Origin: Thamnidium elegans
Lineage: Eukaryota > Mucoromycota > Mucoromycetes > Mucorales > Mucoraceae
NCBI GenBank assembly: GCA_025201345.1
Contig: JAIXMG010000001.1
Location: forward strand, 1,922,001 to 1,986,000
DNA: 64,000 nt
Reading direction: 5' to 3'
Part shown: in pieces, positions 23,801 to 33,419 of the stretch
Layout of the letters: each line of letters starts with the position of its first letter
Numbering within the stretch: position 1 is the first letter of the stretch
Program-made: the position numbers and the translations under genes
Notes under the pieces: generated by a model
Databases searched by the model: none
Told to the model about the DNA's origin: nothing
Seen by the model: the letters and a program-made list of their open reading frames with translations, nothing else

Positions 23801-25733
23801 CCTTTGTTTTTAATTGTGGATTAATTGTATTGATATTATGTAATGCTTTTGGTGGTGATACAGGATATATTTTGGTGACAATAGTTGTATTTTTATCAGT
23901 AACTTCCCATGTGTCATCAAACCAGTCAGGTTTAGGCTTAGTTTCTTTCAACCAGTTACGACCGAGGATAATATCAAATTTTGATTCAAAAACATATGCA
24001 GTGATTACTTCTTGGTGTTCATGGTTATTTCCTAAAAATAATCTAAAAGTAATTTTTTTGTTTATGTTCGTCTTGTTACCATCTGCAGTTTCTACTGCCT
24101 GATTGACAACTTCCCTTTCTGTCAAAGCGTGCGAAAGTAATTTAGGATGTACATAATTTGTACTGGCACCACTGTCGATTAATATTTTGAAATTAGATCC
24201 ACCCACCATAGTTTTGTATAAAGGTAACGCATTGGATGAATTATCAACATTGTTTAAAAATGACTTTTCAGCAGATGACAAAGTATGTGTTTCCGGCGCA
24301 ATGTTAGGTGACAATATAGGATAAGAGTAGTAGTCTTGATTATCACAAGATGATAGATCAATTAGGTTTTTATTATCGTTATCATTGTTAGTATTAGTTT
24401 GATAACTATTTGTGTTATTGCTTAATGGATCATAACTATCTAATAATGCGTTGATCTGCTGACGAAAATTGTTAGGTTTTCGGTAGTTATTATTATTATT
24501 AGTGCTGTAATTATTAGTAGTATTACTATTATAATTATTGCGAGGTTTTTGTGTACGATAGTCATTACGATTATTTCGTTTAGATTGAAAAATACCTCTA
24601 TCCTCATCCCATTTTTTATTTCTACATTCAGCCTTTTTATGTCCAATCTTATCGCAATAAAAACAGTTATTATTACTTCTTTGTCCAGAACTATTGTTGT
24701 TAGAACCTTGTTGTTGCTTTAATAAATTTAGAAGTAGTTGATTTTGTTTTTTAATTTCAATAACCGATAAATCCATGGGATCATCGATAGCTGATGTTGT
24801 TGGGTTAAAACTATTTGTTGATTTACCATATTGTGTGGCAGATTCAAACGTTCGTGCACAATGAAACATACTTTCTAAATCAATGGGGTCTTTTAGTAAT
24901 ATATGTGCCCTAGCACGATCTTTCAATCCTCTTGCAAACTTATCCATAGCTTCATCTTCTGTGATATCTAATTCGAGTAATACATCTTGAAATTCTTTAA
25001 TGTAATGTTGTACAGATGAAGTTTGTTTTAACTCAAATAATCTATCTCTTGTTGATTGTAATGTATACTTTGGTTTGAATTCCATATCCATACTAATTTT
25101 AAATACTTCCCAGTCGGATAAATCGTGAGAAGATCGTTGTGCCATACGGTAGTACCATAATCGAGCATGATCTGTTAATAATGATATCGCATAGGATACC
25201 CAACGCGCTCTTTCAAAATTATAAAAACTTAAATAATGTTCCACCGAAGTGTACCAATTATTTATTTTTGTAATATCTCTACTACCATCATATGTAGAGG
25301 GGGTAGGAATTCGTACTTGATTACTGAATTGTTGTTGATGTTGTTGTGGTTGTTGCTGCTGTTGTTGTATAGCTGCAGAAATTAAACGTAAAACTTCTTC
25401 TTCAGAGAAAGTTTTATTACTTGTTGTTGTTGAATTATTTTCTGTATTCATTTCAATATCTTCTTCTATTACAGTGTTTTTATTTTTATTTTTATATACT
25501 TTGAATTGATCTATTAATGTTCTTGATCCTTGATATATTGTTACTTTTTCTGATTTTGTATAATTTATGTATGTTTTTGGTGTATCTATTAAAATTCCTC
25601 TGGATGTTATAAATTCCACTAATTCCTTTTGCTCTTCTGGTTTTAACTTTCTTTTTGCTGATTTAATTATTTCTTGAATGATGTGTGTCGGATGATCCAG
25701 TATTTCTTTCTGAATACAGTCGTCTGATGACAT
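20805..25733 (-). CDS. Gag-Pol polyprotein of the Ty3/Gypsy retrotransposon
   Basis: 1642 residues in one frame with no frameshift between gag and pol. In order: a Gln-rich stretch (about residues 120-140); Gag with a WYTSVEHYLSFY-type retrotrans_gag core; a single CCHC zinc knuckle CFYCDKIGHKKAEC; an Asn-rich linker; aspartic protease with LIDSGASTNYVH; reverse transcriptase with the YVDD box in VIIYVDDLLVYS; RNase H with ECDSSDFAAGAVLLQQ and YTDHLPLKYY; integrase with an HHCC zinc finger (HIAYGHLSQ through CAQCQ) and the D,D35E core starting WHLDFIGELP with DRGANF; and a C-terminal GPYQI...DRLKPI module of the GPY/F type. No chromodomain is evident. The order RT-RNaseH-IN is diagnostic of Ty3/Gypsy. 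All catalytic residues seen are intact, so the protein could be functional. Confidence 0.96.
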   Translation of the reverse strand: MSSDDCIQKEILDHPTHIIQEIIKSAKRKLKPEEQKELVEFITSRGILIDTPKTYINYTKSEKVTIYQGSRTLIDQFKVYKNKNKNTVIEEDIEMNTENNSTTTSNKTFSEEEVLRLISAAIQQQQQQPQQHQQQFSNQVRIPTPSTYDGSRDITKINNWYTSVEHYLSFYNFERARWVSYAISLLTDHARLWYYRMAQRSSHDLSDWEVFKISMDMEFKPKYTLQSTRDRLFELKQTSSVQHYIKEFQDVLLELDITEDEAMDKFARGLKDRARAHILLKDPIDLESMFHCARTFESATQYGKSTNSFNPTTSAIDDPMDLSVIEIKKQNQLLLNLLKQQQGSNNNSSGQRSNNNCFYCDKIGHKKAECRNKKWDEDRGIFQSKRNNRNDYRTQKPRNNYNSNTTNNYSTNNNNNYRKPNNFRQQINALLDSYDPLSNNTNSYQTNTNNDNDNKNLIDLSSCDNQDYYSYPILSPNIAPETHTLSSAEKSFLNNVDNSSNALPLYKTMVGGSNFKILIDSGASTNYVHPKLLSHALTEREVVNQAVETADGNKTNINKKITFRLFLGNNHEHQEVITAYVFESKFDIILGRNWLKETKPKPDWFDDTWEVTDKNTTIVTKIYPVSPPKALHNINTINPQLKTKETTNIDYLASATQVARWLKKDQITECFVVNFIDESTGNHATITPISPIDMKDIQLDKEWKEEFAKLFPYAFKGEITELPPNRHTRDIIVTDPKDAPPIFHQPYRMSPLELAELKKQLMDLEEKGLIVPTASPYGFPILFVRKAGSNNADGTPKLRMCCDFRSINKITIAQRIPIPRIDECLDQLHNSTCFSQIDLIGAFNQVRLSESDSMKATISHRFGQHRFLVAPFGLKNSGPYFQDVINKVLKSFVDKFVIIYVDDLLVYSKNESEHKEHVKQVLQKLDEAKFVINIKKSHFNMKELTFLGYHISKNGISPSQQKTEAISLWPIPTNVQQVRQFLGLTQYYRRFIPKFAHIASPLTDLTAGTGYKTRAIEWTPQCQNAFDLLKQKLSSAPILLTPDMNKPFRIECDSSDFAAGAVLLQQDQDNNWKPLAFESKRYSKEERVYPAQEREMLAILIALRKWRCFIDGKDYVVYTDHLPLKYYRDQKHPVPRLVRWMSEIELYNPNIQYKPGKENIIPDLLSRRDGPDCDPASTSVQPKYLYNSEINNNNNNTKHSLSKPVQSIRDDPIQDWPLQYFRNENQWPQLLQKELQQNKEKFIVKNQHIYKLVKNSKTNESMELKFIPFHQRADFINNFHIAYGHLSQLSIYHQLKNRIWWPGIQQDIIEYLKSCAQCQLASRSEKNIHHSPMKPLDIPPAFSRWHLDFIGELPTTKNENRWILVAVDYSTNWPIIRALKNATGDEIVRFIYEEIVLKFGNPVEIFTDRGANFMSKVLKQYMNKIRSKHTFTSAFHPRSNSKCERLNQVIKNMLKKYVNGDVHSWDEYIDTVTFACRIRKHTTTGYSPFFLVYGTQPRIPGDFHRPYMNDITEFDANLITEDALTRIRNLREARFLAEENLRNQGIKDKERWDKIIKGKETQVFSKNNFVLLRHESKKGLEYNWMGPYQIINCNLDFNVYQIKELEGKVYNSWVHTDRLKPISINNNNLTTSWYIPRIARAQ

Positions 25734-25762
25734 TCACAATACTTAGTTAATTTGTGTTTTTA

Positions 25763-25780
25763 ACTACTGGTGCTACCAAT
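25763..25780 (-). other. Putative primer-binding site
   Basis: Directly internal to the 5' LTR the element strand reads ATTGGTAGCACCAGTAG. The TGG start fits pairing with a tRNA CCA end, but I could not match it to a particular tRNA. Confidence 0.45.
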
Positions 25781-25921
25781 TGTCAGAGTTATTTTAATAG
25801 ACAATACTTTTAGTTGTAAATATATAGTGGTAAAAAGATGACCTTTTATTGAGTTTATATTTTAAAGTAATTTATATCTAAATTGAAGTAGTACACAGCA
25901 TATTCTATTTTAGCTGTGACA
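25781..25921 (-). repeat. 5' LTR of the Ty3/Gypsy element
   Basis: 141 bp, matching the other LTR at 140 of 141 positions. On the element strand it contains a TATA-like ACTATATATTTAC, a plausible promoter. Confidence 0.95.
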
Positions 25922-25925
25922 ATAT

Positions 25926-26393
25926 GAACGCCACATTTTAAATGCGCAAGTTGGGTAAAGCATAATTTATTTACTAAAATACTAATGCATTAATGTCATA
26001 CGAAAATCAATATATATGCGTCTAGTTTTGAAAACTATATTAGTGTAACTGTTGTTTTTTCATAGCATGAGGCACTAGCTACGTTATAAGATATAAAGGA
26101 CTAGCTAATGTTACTCTATCTACGTTAATCGTAAATAGTTTTCTTACGGTGCATCCGTACCATATTGTTTGTAAAACGATATATTTTGTATCCTTAAAAT
26201 CTTCGTCTGTTTTGCATATATTCTTTAAATTGCATGAATTCGAGTGAGAAATTATGTGTTTCAAAATGTTTAAATCAACTGAGAATAGAAAAGCAACTCC
26301 TAATTTAATAAGCTGATCAAATTGCTGACATATTAAAACCAAAAAAAAAAAAAAAAAATACTTGAGTAGCACACACAAAAAACAAGAGGAAAT
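25926..26393. other. Intergenic between the retrotransposon and a MITE
   Basis: About 470 bases; a 99-codon minus frame at 26079-26378 has no recognisable domain and ends in a poly-A run. Nothing supported. Confidence 0.4.
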
Positions 26394-26770
26394 CTTGATA
26401 CACAGTCAGTTTACACGGTCGATCCAAAAAATTATGACGTTTTATTTTGTTTATTCATAAAAAAGAATTAAAAAAGTATATGAAAACGAGTTTCTCTTTC
26501 GTATAAATACATGTGTAGTATTTAAGTATATAATTTATAATAAAATAGACTTTTTATCATTTGTTCCTTTTTCTTTTAAAAATGAATTCATATATAAGCG
26601 AAAATATATTTATATACCATGTGCGCATTTTTTCAAAGGAAGATTTTTCCTGTGGTATGCTGGTAAAAACGGAAACCGCTCGCTTAAAACTGGTATAACC
26701 ACAGTAAAAAAATAAAAGGTAGATGCCTTACATTTTTTTAATCGACCGTGTAAATTGATTGTGTATCAAG
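26394..26770. mobile_element. MITE with about 37-bp terminal inverted repeats
   Basis: A 377-bp non-coding A+T-rich element. The left end (26394-26431) and the right end (26734-26770) are inverted copies with about four differences; both start CTTGATACACA and share TTTACACGGTCGAT, followed by an A run. A related end (core ACGGTCGATCCAAAAAA) is found at 56577-56615. Size and ends suggest a non-autonomous DNA transposon, plausibly mobilised by an IS630/Tc1-mariner transposase. A TA duplication could not be confirmed. Confidence 0.75.
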
Positions 26771-27396
26771 AATCCCTTACAAATATAAAGATCGGTTGTA
26801 TTATGTCCTAAATATCACTGAACCAACCATCGACTATAGATTATTTTGATGATTCTGAAAGTGCAACTAATCATCGTTACGCAGACCTGTTGACAGGCCA
26901 AAGTAACAAACTAATAAAGATAAGCACAAAGACGAAGAAACTTTATAATATAAGTTTATATCATGTGGATAATTGTTTTGTTTGTAAAAAGGGACAGCAA
27001 TTATCGCGTCTGATGAGCAAGTGTTTCTTAGCGTTAATATCTTCGTTCGTTTACATAACTAATTGTGTATATCAAGTGGAGTCAGTAAAATGAAAATTAT
27101 TGATCTATCATCGAGTGCGGCTGCGTATATTTTGAAGACAGAAACTTCTGGTGATCAAGTCGAATCAATGCTTGGAAAGAACTGAAACATTACAATATAT
27201 ACATATACATATATATTTATTGACAGCGAACATTAGTTTCTATTTTCTTTTTAAAAAAAAAAGAGAAAAAAGAGACCTATTGAGACTAGAACTGTTGTAT
27301 TTTTTTTAAGAGGGTACGGTGCATATGATATATTTTATCCAATCAAATTATATCAAACAGAGGAGGAAAGCTTTGTTTTTAAAACAGTACCTAGCA
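26771..27396. other. Intergenic right of the MITE
   Basis: About 625 bases. A 67-codon plus frame (26890-27093) with a CVCKKG-like Cys pair is unrecognised and unsupported. Confidence 0.4.
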
Positions 27397-28663
27397 TTAA
27401 AGCTTGGCTGTTGGTCTTTTATTATTATTATTAGCAATGGTAAAATGATCAATTAATAGGTTGTTATATCGATCAGGTTGTTCTTCGGGAATAGCATGAC
27501 CACTTCCTTCAAACAACTCGAACCTTGCGTCTTCTGCAAAAACTTTCTTCATATGGTATGAATATTCAGGTCGTACTAAATTGTCATAAGTGCCTGTAAC
27601 AATCATAATGGGTAAACCACTGGCCCTTATATTCAATAGTCTATCATCTGATACATTATGGCGAAGACAGGCTATTGCTTGGCCAATATTTCCGTGTAAA
27701 GGCTGGCGACGAGAGCGTGCGAAATGACCAATAAGTCCGTGAGTAGCAAGTTCTCTGTTTGTAGCATGCTCTGAAATTGAAACTGGTTTTTGTGAAAGCC
27801 AGTCAGGGGGGAATACTAAATCAATGGCAGCGTTCAATTGGTCTTTAGGATCGCGGTAAAAGAGCGCAATCTTCGAGAGAGTAGATATAGCAGCCCACTA
27901 AAATTAAATAGGTTAATCAGAATTTTTTCTCTATGTGAATTGAACATGTATATACTTACAGTAGGTATGTTTCTTTTTGAGGTGGTACTTGTTAGAGTTA
28001 AAGACTGGAACCTTAAGGGTTCAGCATCAGCCATTTCGAGCGAAATCATACCACCCATAGAGATACCTACAAGATGCACATTATTATTCCATCCAAAATG
28101 GTCTAGTAATTCGAGGGCGTCAATAGCCATTTGGGAGGTACTGTAGATATATAAATATTAGAAAAAAGTATTTTTTAGTTTCCTAAATTGGGTAAAATGA
28201 AATGACAACTTACGAATAAATCCCGATAGGAGAATCTATCATATGGTATTATTAATTAGTATGAAAAATATATATTATGAGATAAGCATAATTTATTTAT
28301 ACCTGAGAAACCCATTCCTCTATTATCAAATACAATCACAGTGTATTTGCCGGTTTCTGCCAAGTACTTTGTCTAGTTGCAAAAAAAAAAAAAAAAAAGT
28401 CAACTCCGAACGAATTTTAAAGTGTAGAATATCATCGGTACCTGTAAATCCCAGGCACTACACGCCGAACTTAAGCCTAATATTAACATTAATGACAAGT
28501 TATTTTGAAAATTCAGTCAAAGTCTTTATACTTTACCCATTACGAGTAATACGTTTTCAGGGCCATTACCATGCATTTCATAGTAAATTTTAATTGGTGA
28601 AGACTGGCGTTGAAGTCCCACTTCGACATGACCCTTTTCACGGAGAGTAGATAAATGTTTCAT
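27397..28663 (-). CDS. Alpha/beta-hydrolase fold protein
   Basis: A hydrolase of unassigned substrate. Start at 28663, MKHLSTLREKGHVEVGL. Five or six exons, several very short. Motifs: the oxyanion-loop region ENVLLVMG near the N-terminus, VFDNRGMGFS (typical strand-4 turn), the nucleophile elbow LVGISMGGMISLEMA (GxSxG), the acid residue in VTGTYDNLVRPE, and the catalytic histidine in EGSGHAIPEEQPDRY. The C-terminus ends TAKL at 27397. The triad is complete. It resembles fungal hydrolase/esterase-like proteins near epoxide hydrolases and lipases; no signal peptide is seen, so cytosolic location is inferred. Confidence 0.87.
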
Positions 28664-29209
28664 TGTTAAAATTTTTTTTTGGAGAGAAATAAAAAAAAAA
28701 GCGAATAAAAAAAAAAGAGCAAAACGTTTTTATCTTGGGGGGAAATACAGTTACACGACAGTCTGTAAATAAAGTATCACATGTACCCAGCAGCTTAAGA
28801 CACCGATTACGTATCTTAAATTGACACTTGGAGCCAAGTCGCACGTCTCACTTTTAACCTGATATTTTTTTTATAAATAAACTAACCATAGTGTGAATTT
28901 GTCTTTGTGTTTCCCAGAATACATATAACACATGTATAATGAATACATCTTTAAACATATAATATGACTAATATCAACGATATATATATATAAACACGTA
29001 ACCTGGATTTATCAAGAAATCCTTAACAAAAAAAGTTGATCTTTATTTTTAGAGGTATTTATCGGCAGATGTAATTGTCATATTGTATTATGCAGCTTAT
29101 TTTTGTATAGTGCCGATGCCAACAAGTGTTGCACCTCGCAAAAATTATGTTTTATATATTAATAGTACACGGAAAGAAAGTGATAATATTGCATCGTTAG
29201 ATACGTATG
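28664..29209. other. Intergenic, no gene
   Basis: About 545 bases with the hydrolase 5' flank. Nothing recognised. Confidence 0.4.
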
Positions 29210-29658
29210 CTAGCAGCATCCGCAATCATTAGGATCATTATATCCTCCTCCACAGCAAAAGCCTCCATCGTCTGGGCAGCACCCTTGAGTACAGCAGTAG
29301 GTACATGCACCGATACATCTATGAGGAAAGGGTGATTAATTTTCATTAATAAAACTTCCTGCAATAACTAACTTACAATAACGCAAAGCAACATTCAACA
29401 CAGCCGCTACCTCCATGCCCTTGGTTCTGAGGCATAAAACCCGATGGTTGTTGCATTGGGTGAGCTTGAGGATAATAGGACTGCACTAATTATTAGAAAA
29501 AAATTGCATTATTAAAATCTGATTTTCATTTTAAAAAGTATGCATCAATATACTTTACTGCTTGGATGTTGGGAATAGTTATAGCCATAAGGTTGGGGAG
29601 AGCTCATCATTACCGCAGGAGAAGGTTGCGCTGTATATACTTGTTGGAAATGTGACAT
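29210..29658 (-). CDS. Small cysteine-rich protein with a Gln/Pro/Tyr-rich N-terminus
   Basis: A three-exon gene of about 105 residues. Start at 29658 (MSHFQQVYTAQPSPAVMMSS); the first half is Gln/Pro/Tyr/Met-rich (PQPYGYNYSQHPS, YYPQAHPMQQPSGFMPQNQG). After an intron the second half has 14 cysteines: GCVECCFALL, then CIGACTYCCTQGCC and FCCGGGYNDPNDCGCC, ending with TAG at 29210-29212. Both introns have GT..AG borders and restore frame. The layout recalls CYSTM-type small tail-anchored proteins of stress response, but this is uncertain. Function unknown. Confidence 0.68.
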
Positions 29659-30373
29659 TTTATATCTATGTACTGTTAATAAGTGTCTCTACTTCTTAAA
29701 GATTACAATTTATGTCTATTTTTTTATTTTTATAAGTAAAACAAAAGTTTTTTTTCAATGTATAATTTATCGAAAAGAAAAAAGAGAGAAAAAAGGACAA
29801 CGTGGGTAAAGACAGATATATAAACAATATAGTTTCTTTAAATGTAAAAACTTGTTTAATACTTATACCATAACTTTTTTCCGGGCTTGTAAAAAAAAGG
29901 CTTTTTATATCTTATGACTTTGGTTAGAAGCTCAGTATTTGTTTTGTTGTAAAAAAAAAAGAGTCATGAAATCATGAAAGATCATGTGGGGATCAAAACG
30001 CTCGCCAACACAGGTTCACATAAATCAGGATTGTACCCTTCCCGATGTGGTACAAATTCGTTGAACCAACCAACAACGATTTAACAAAGTGTCTATTACA
30101 ATAGTCTCTTTTCAGCAACTCTTTTTCCGGGCTTATTACTTTCAAAAATCAATAACTTATTACGTGCTTCAATTTTTTAAATCGGATAGAAGAACGCGAT
30201 CAAATGTTATCCCATTGAGGATATCAGAATAGGCACCGTCTACAAACCTAAATTATTGACGTTAAAATTAAAAAAAATGTTATTTTTATTTCAGATGTTT
30301 CATTTCTACTCTGAGTATACGTATTATCCTGAAAAAGACGCAAATTAACTCCATACAGTGCTTACGGCCTCAA
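29659..30373. other. Intergenic left of a decayed transposase
   Basis: About 715 bases. A 14-nt word TTTTTTCCGGGCTT (with one difference) occurs at about 29877 and 30121 on the same strand. No gene; no terminal inverted repeats found for the downstream transposase. Confidence 0.35.
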
Positions 30374-31443
30374 TTGGCCGATTTAAAGATTCAAATGGCG
30401 GCCTACAAAATGCCAATCAGCGTTTCTTTCAGATTCTTTACTTTCAGCATGAGCAATAAACTTCACTATTTTGTGGAAGATAATCGAGGCTCGATTACCA
30501 CAAAGGATGAGATCGAAGCCATGGACTACATCACTGAAGAAGGACATGAGTTTCATTTGAAAGACTTAACTGACTTGACAAATTATAAACCTTTTCAACC
30601 CATCACTCCTATTGAGCTTGACCCTGAAGATGAGACTTCAGAAAAGCGAATGGCGACTAGATATTGCCAAAAAAAAAAAAAGTCGAAAAGATGAAGGCTG
30701 AAGGCAATACCTACCAAAACTATACAGATGAACAAAAAACACCGTTTTTGTACAGTTCAAATATAAAGTTTTTCTCGGCTGCAAAGTCTCGAAGATTGGT
30801 TGGTGTTTCTGAACGAACTGCTCAGGGCCAAAATAATAAAAATTGAGCCTGGATGGAAAATTTACGAGAAGAGGGCCAACACTGTTAGCCGCCCTCGTAG
30901 CCAACTTCAAGAGGAACAAAAACGCCACATCTTTAAACTGTATGAAGAAAACCCCTTTTGCAACGGAAGAAGCTGTCGAAAATCTAGCCAGAGGTTTTGA
31001 GAGCTTTAGCTTAAAGAAATTACAGTCAATAATTTTATCTTGCATGAGTGTTGTCTCTCAGTGAAGAAGCTATCTTGCCCACCATTTGCTATGTACCTGT
31101 CCAACAAAAGAGTGAATTTGGCAAGATATTATATTTGAATTCTTATGGCCCACTACTTTGGTTTCAGATATCAAAATGACTCTATTGTCCCTGGATTTCT
31201 CCCAGCAGAAAATATAAATGCATTTATCTCCCTCCTTACTCGCCTAAATTAAATACAATCGGACAGTTTTGAGCAGTTGTGAAAAACAAGGTTAAACGTA
31301 GTAAGCTTAGTGGCAATGAAGACCTTCATACTATAATCTCTGAGACATGTAACATCGTATCTAAAAAAAAAAGCGCTGAGAGACTGTATCCAGCATTCTG
31401 TCAACGTCTTTCCCAAGTGTTTATTGAATCGCACTTTAAGTAA
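30374..31443 (+). pseudogene. Decayed IS630/Tc1-mariner (DDE) transposase
   Basis: The N-terminus is a 106-codon frame ending in LTNYKPFQPITPIELDPEDE, typical of Mucorales DDE transposases, then broken at an A12 run (30669-30680). Downstream pieces in other frames: NYTDEQKT and SAAKSRRLVGVSERTAQ (helix-turn-helix), SRPRSQLQEEQKRHIFKLYE, and near the end IYLPPYSPKLNTIGQF followed by a stop where WxxVK is expected, then KVKRSKLSGNEDLH. At least four frameshifts or stops and loss of the first catalytic Asp region. Clearly non-functional. The stop at 31441 ends the last recognisable frame. Confidence 0.78.
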
Positions 31444-32558
31444 TATTTTACGCGTTATTAACGACGTTGTATACAATAGAAGCCAGTTGCTAATAGCAAT
31501 GCGAGAAAAAAAGAGGAATGCTTTTTTTCGGCATCGCTTCACTCTGACTTAAAAGATTAAAAGGAGACAATGTAAGCGCTTACTAACAAAATCTTCCAGC
31601 AGCACTTACTAACTGAACCGTAGTTCTCAATCTTTAGAGTGCGATCCGAGCATACTTCAAGAATCGAGGGCGTATTCATTTAAGTTCTGTGGCCATTGAC
31701 AGGAGCTTAATATCGAGTCGAAGGTCTAAATTTGTGTTAAACATTGTGTTTAGTACGCTCATTCTGTAAAGTATGCTTGCCCTGTGCCTGTGTCAAAGTC
31801 GGTAGATTTTTAAGATGATGGTCTTTTCATTAAACACCGCTAGATACGTTGTCTACTATAGTGTGTAGTAGACTGGCTTTGATAAAGCGCGTTTAACTAA
31901 ATCAACTTAAGCCGCAGGAATGGTGTATTCGTTTTGATTGCTCTGCCAACCTCAATATTACAGAGGTTTCAGTTCTTATAGATGACATTTGAAGATGGCT
32001 TTTTTTTTATCATATTCAAGCTACTATTGAAGGTAAAGAAAAAAATCATTACTAGTGCTTAGATATTGACAGCGCTAAAACAAAGTAGTAGCAAGCATTG
32101 ATTTCTATCTAGAAACATCAAACTGTTGCGATATGGATGATGAGCTACGCAAAATAGGAATTATCATTTTATTAAATAAAAAAGGTGTAGGTTTATATAG
32201 CTTTTTTATATCTGAGTTTAAGTACAATTCTGGTAGTGTGCTGTATCACAATAAGTGCCACAGTTTCCTTATATAGCTTCAAGCCGTGCTTATCTAACCT
32301 AGTCTTCGGTCAAGATATGTTATTATCGTCAATCCTCTAATCATTACTCAGACAGCAGTTATTACTGGACAATGTCGGTAAGGCTCAGTTAAAATAAATA
32401 CGAATTAGTCATAAAGGGATAAAGACGTGTGAGATAATCATGTATGCGTAAATATATATGAGAATATATATTTGTATATGCTTGATCACATCAAATAGCT
32501 ACATTATACAGCTAAATCAACATGAAATTTAAAAGAATACACATAAAGGTTTATTATT
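31444..32558. other. Intergenic, no gene
   Basis: About 1.1 kb with no recognisable frame. It may include the far end of the decayed DNA transposon. Confidence 0.4.
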
Positions 32559-33419
32559 TCAGTATCTAAAACGAGCTAGATCTTCTTTATCATCATCCTC
32601 TTCTTTATCCTCCCCATCATCGTTATCTTCTTCTTCACCGTCATGCTCTTAGTCATCCTCATCTTGGGAAGGCCAAATCATGGCACGAATGGCCGATCTT
32701 TCTTTCTCTTCTTTTTGTGCGAGGTTGTTGCCCATCTTTCCGGCTGACTTGCTAAGACTATTTTCTTTTATGACCTTCTTGAGAGACAGGCACAGGCTCT
32801 ATGAAAATAAATTAAAGTGGATAAACATTCGATTATAGTCTAGAAGCCAAATGTTTTACCTTGGCCATTTCTAGGCAGTTCATCAACTTCTCGATGCCAT
32901 TATCTTTAATAGATTTGTGTGTAGCGGGGAAGGCGATGGTATCAACGGCTTCCAAGATATAAAAGTCTTCAACTTGTCTTAGGACACACAAGTGGCAATC
33001 GAAACCTATGATCTGGTCCAGTGGGACTAATGCTGCTGAGGGGGGGGGGGGGCAGAGAGAAAAATATTATTTAAGTGATACTTCGATATTGCAGCGTGCT
33101 TTAGTTTATTGTTGTAGAGCTTGCTTCTGATTGACTTCTTGGCAAACTCGCCAACGCTGATATCATATCGTTTTGTATTTGAGCAATACAAGATACGAAG
33201 GTCAATTTTCATGTCAATTTTTTGCTCCTTCTTTGCTTTTGTGGGCATAATATCACCCCTAAACAAAGTAAATTCTATAATGTAATGGCTATGCATTCTT
33301 TCATCATCTTCAATTTTGACTTACCAGTTTAGGCATAGCTCACTATTACTAAAAGCTTCCTCAAACACATAAGACCAAAACTTAGCAATGAAAGTCTTGT
33401 TCGGAATATAATCTAACAT
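32559..33419 (-). pseudogene. Decayed copy of a Mucorales-type repeated hypothetical protein
   Basis: Exon 1 (start 33419) reads MLDYIPNKTFIAKFWSYVFE...LCLNW and joins by a GTAAGTC intron to GDIMPTKAKKEQKIDMKIDLR and YDISVGEFAKKSIRSKLYNN. After a 13-nt G run (33040-33052) the frame shifts to ALVPLDQIIGFDCHLCVLRQ, then VDTIAFPATHKSIKDNGIEK. After a further intron the C-terminus KMGNNLAQKEEKERSAIRAM is followed by an in-frame TAA (32649-32651) and an Asp/Glu-rich tail ending at 32559. I recognise the style of a widely repeated, uncharacterised protein of Mucorales genomes; function unknown. Frameshift plus stop suggest a pseudogene. Confidence 0.55.

Larger units (their letters stand above)
20452..25921 (-). 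mobile_element. Intact Ty3/Gypsy LTR retrotransposon
   Basis: A 5470-bp element on the minus strand bounded by 141-bp LTRs that start TG and end CA and differ at a single base. Flanks carry a candidate 4-bp target duplication, ATAT (20448-20451 and 25922-25925), weak evidence in A+T-rich DNA. One uninterrupted gag-pol frame fills the interior. A polypurine tract (AGGGAGGGGA on the element strand, about 20596-20607) lies next to the 3' LTR. The putative primer-binding site follows the 5' LTR (TTGGTAGCACCAGTAG). Near-identity of the LTRs and the open frame suggest a recent insertion. Confidence 0.95.

Noticed and set aside
26079..26378. 99-codon minus frame beside the MITE
   Set aside because: Ends in a poly-Phe run from a homopolymer and matches nothing recognisable.
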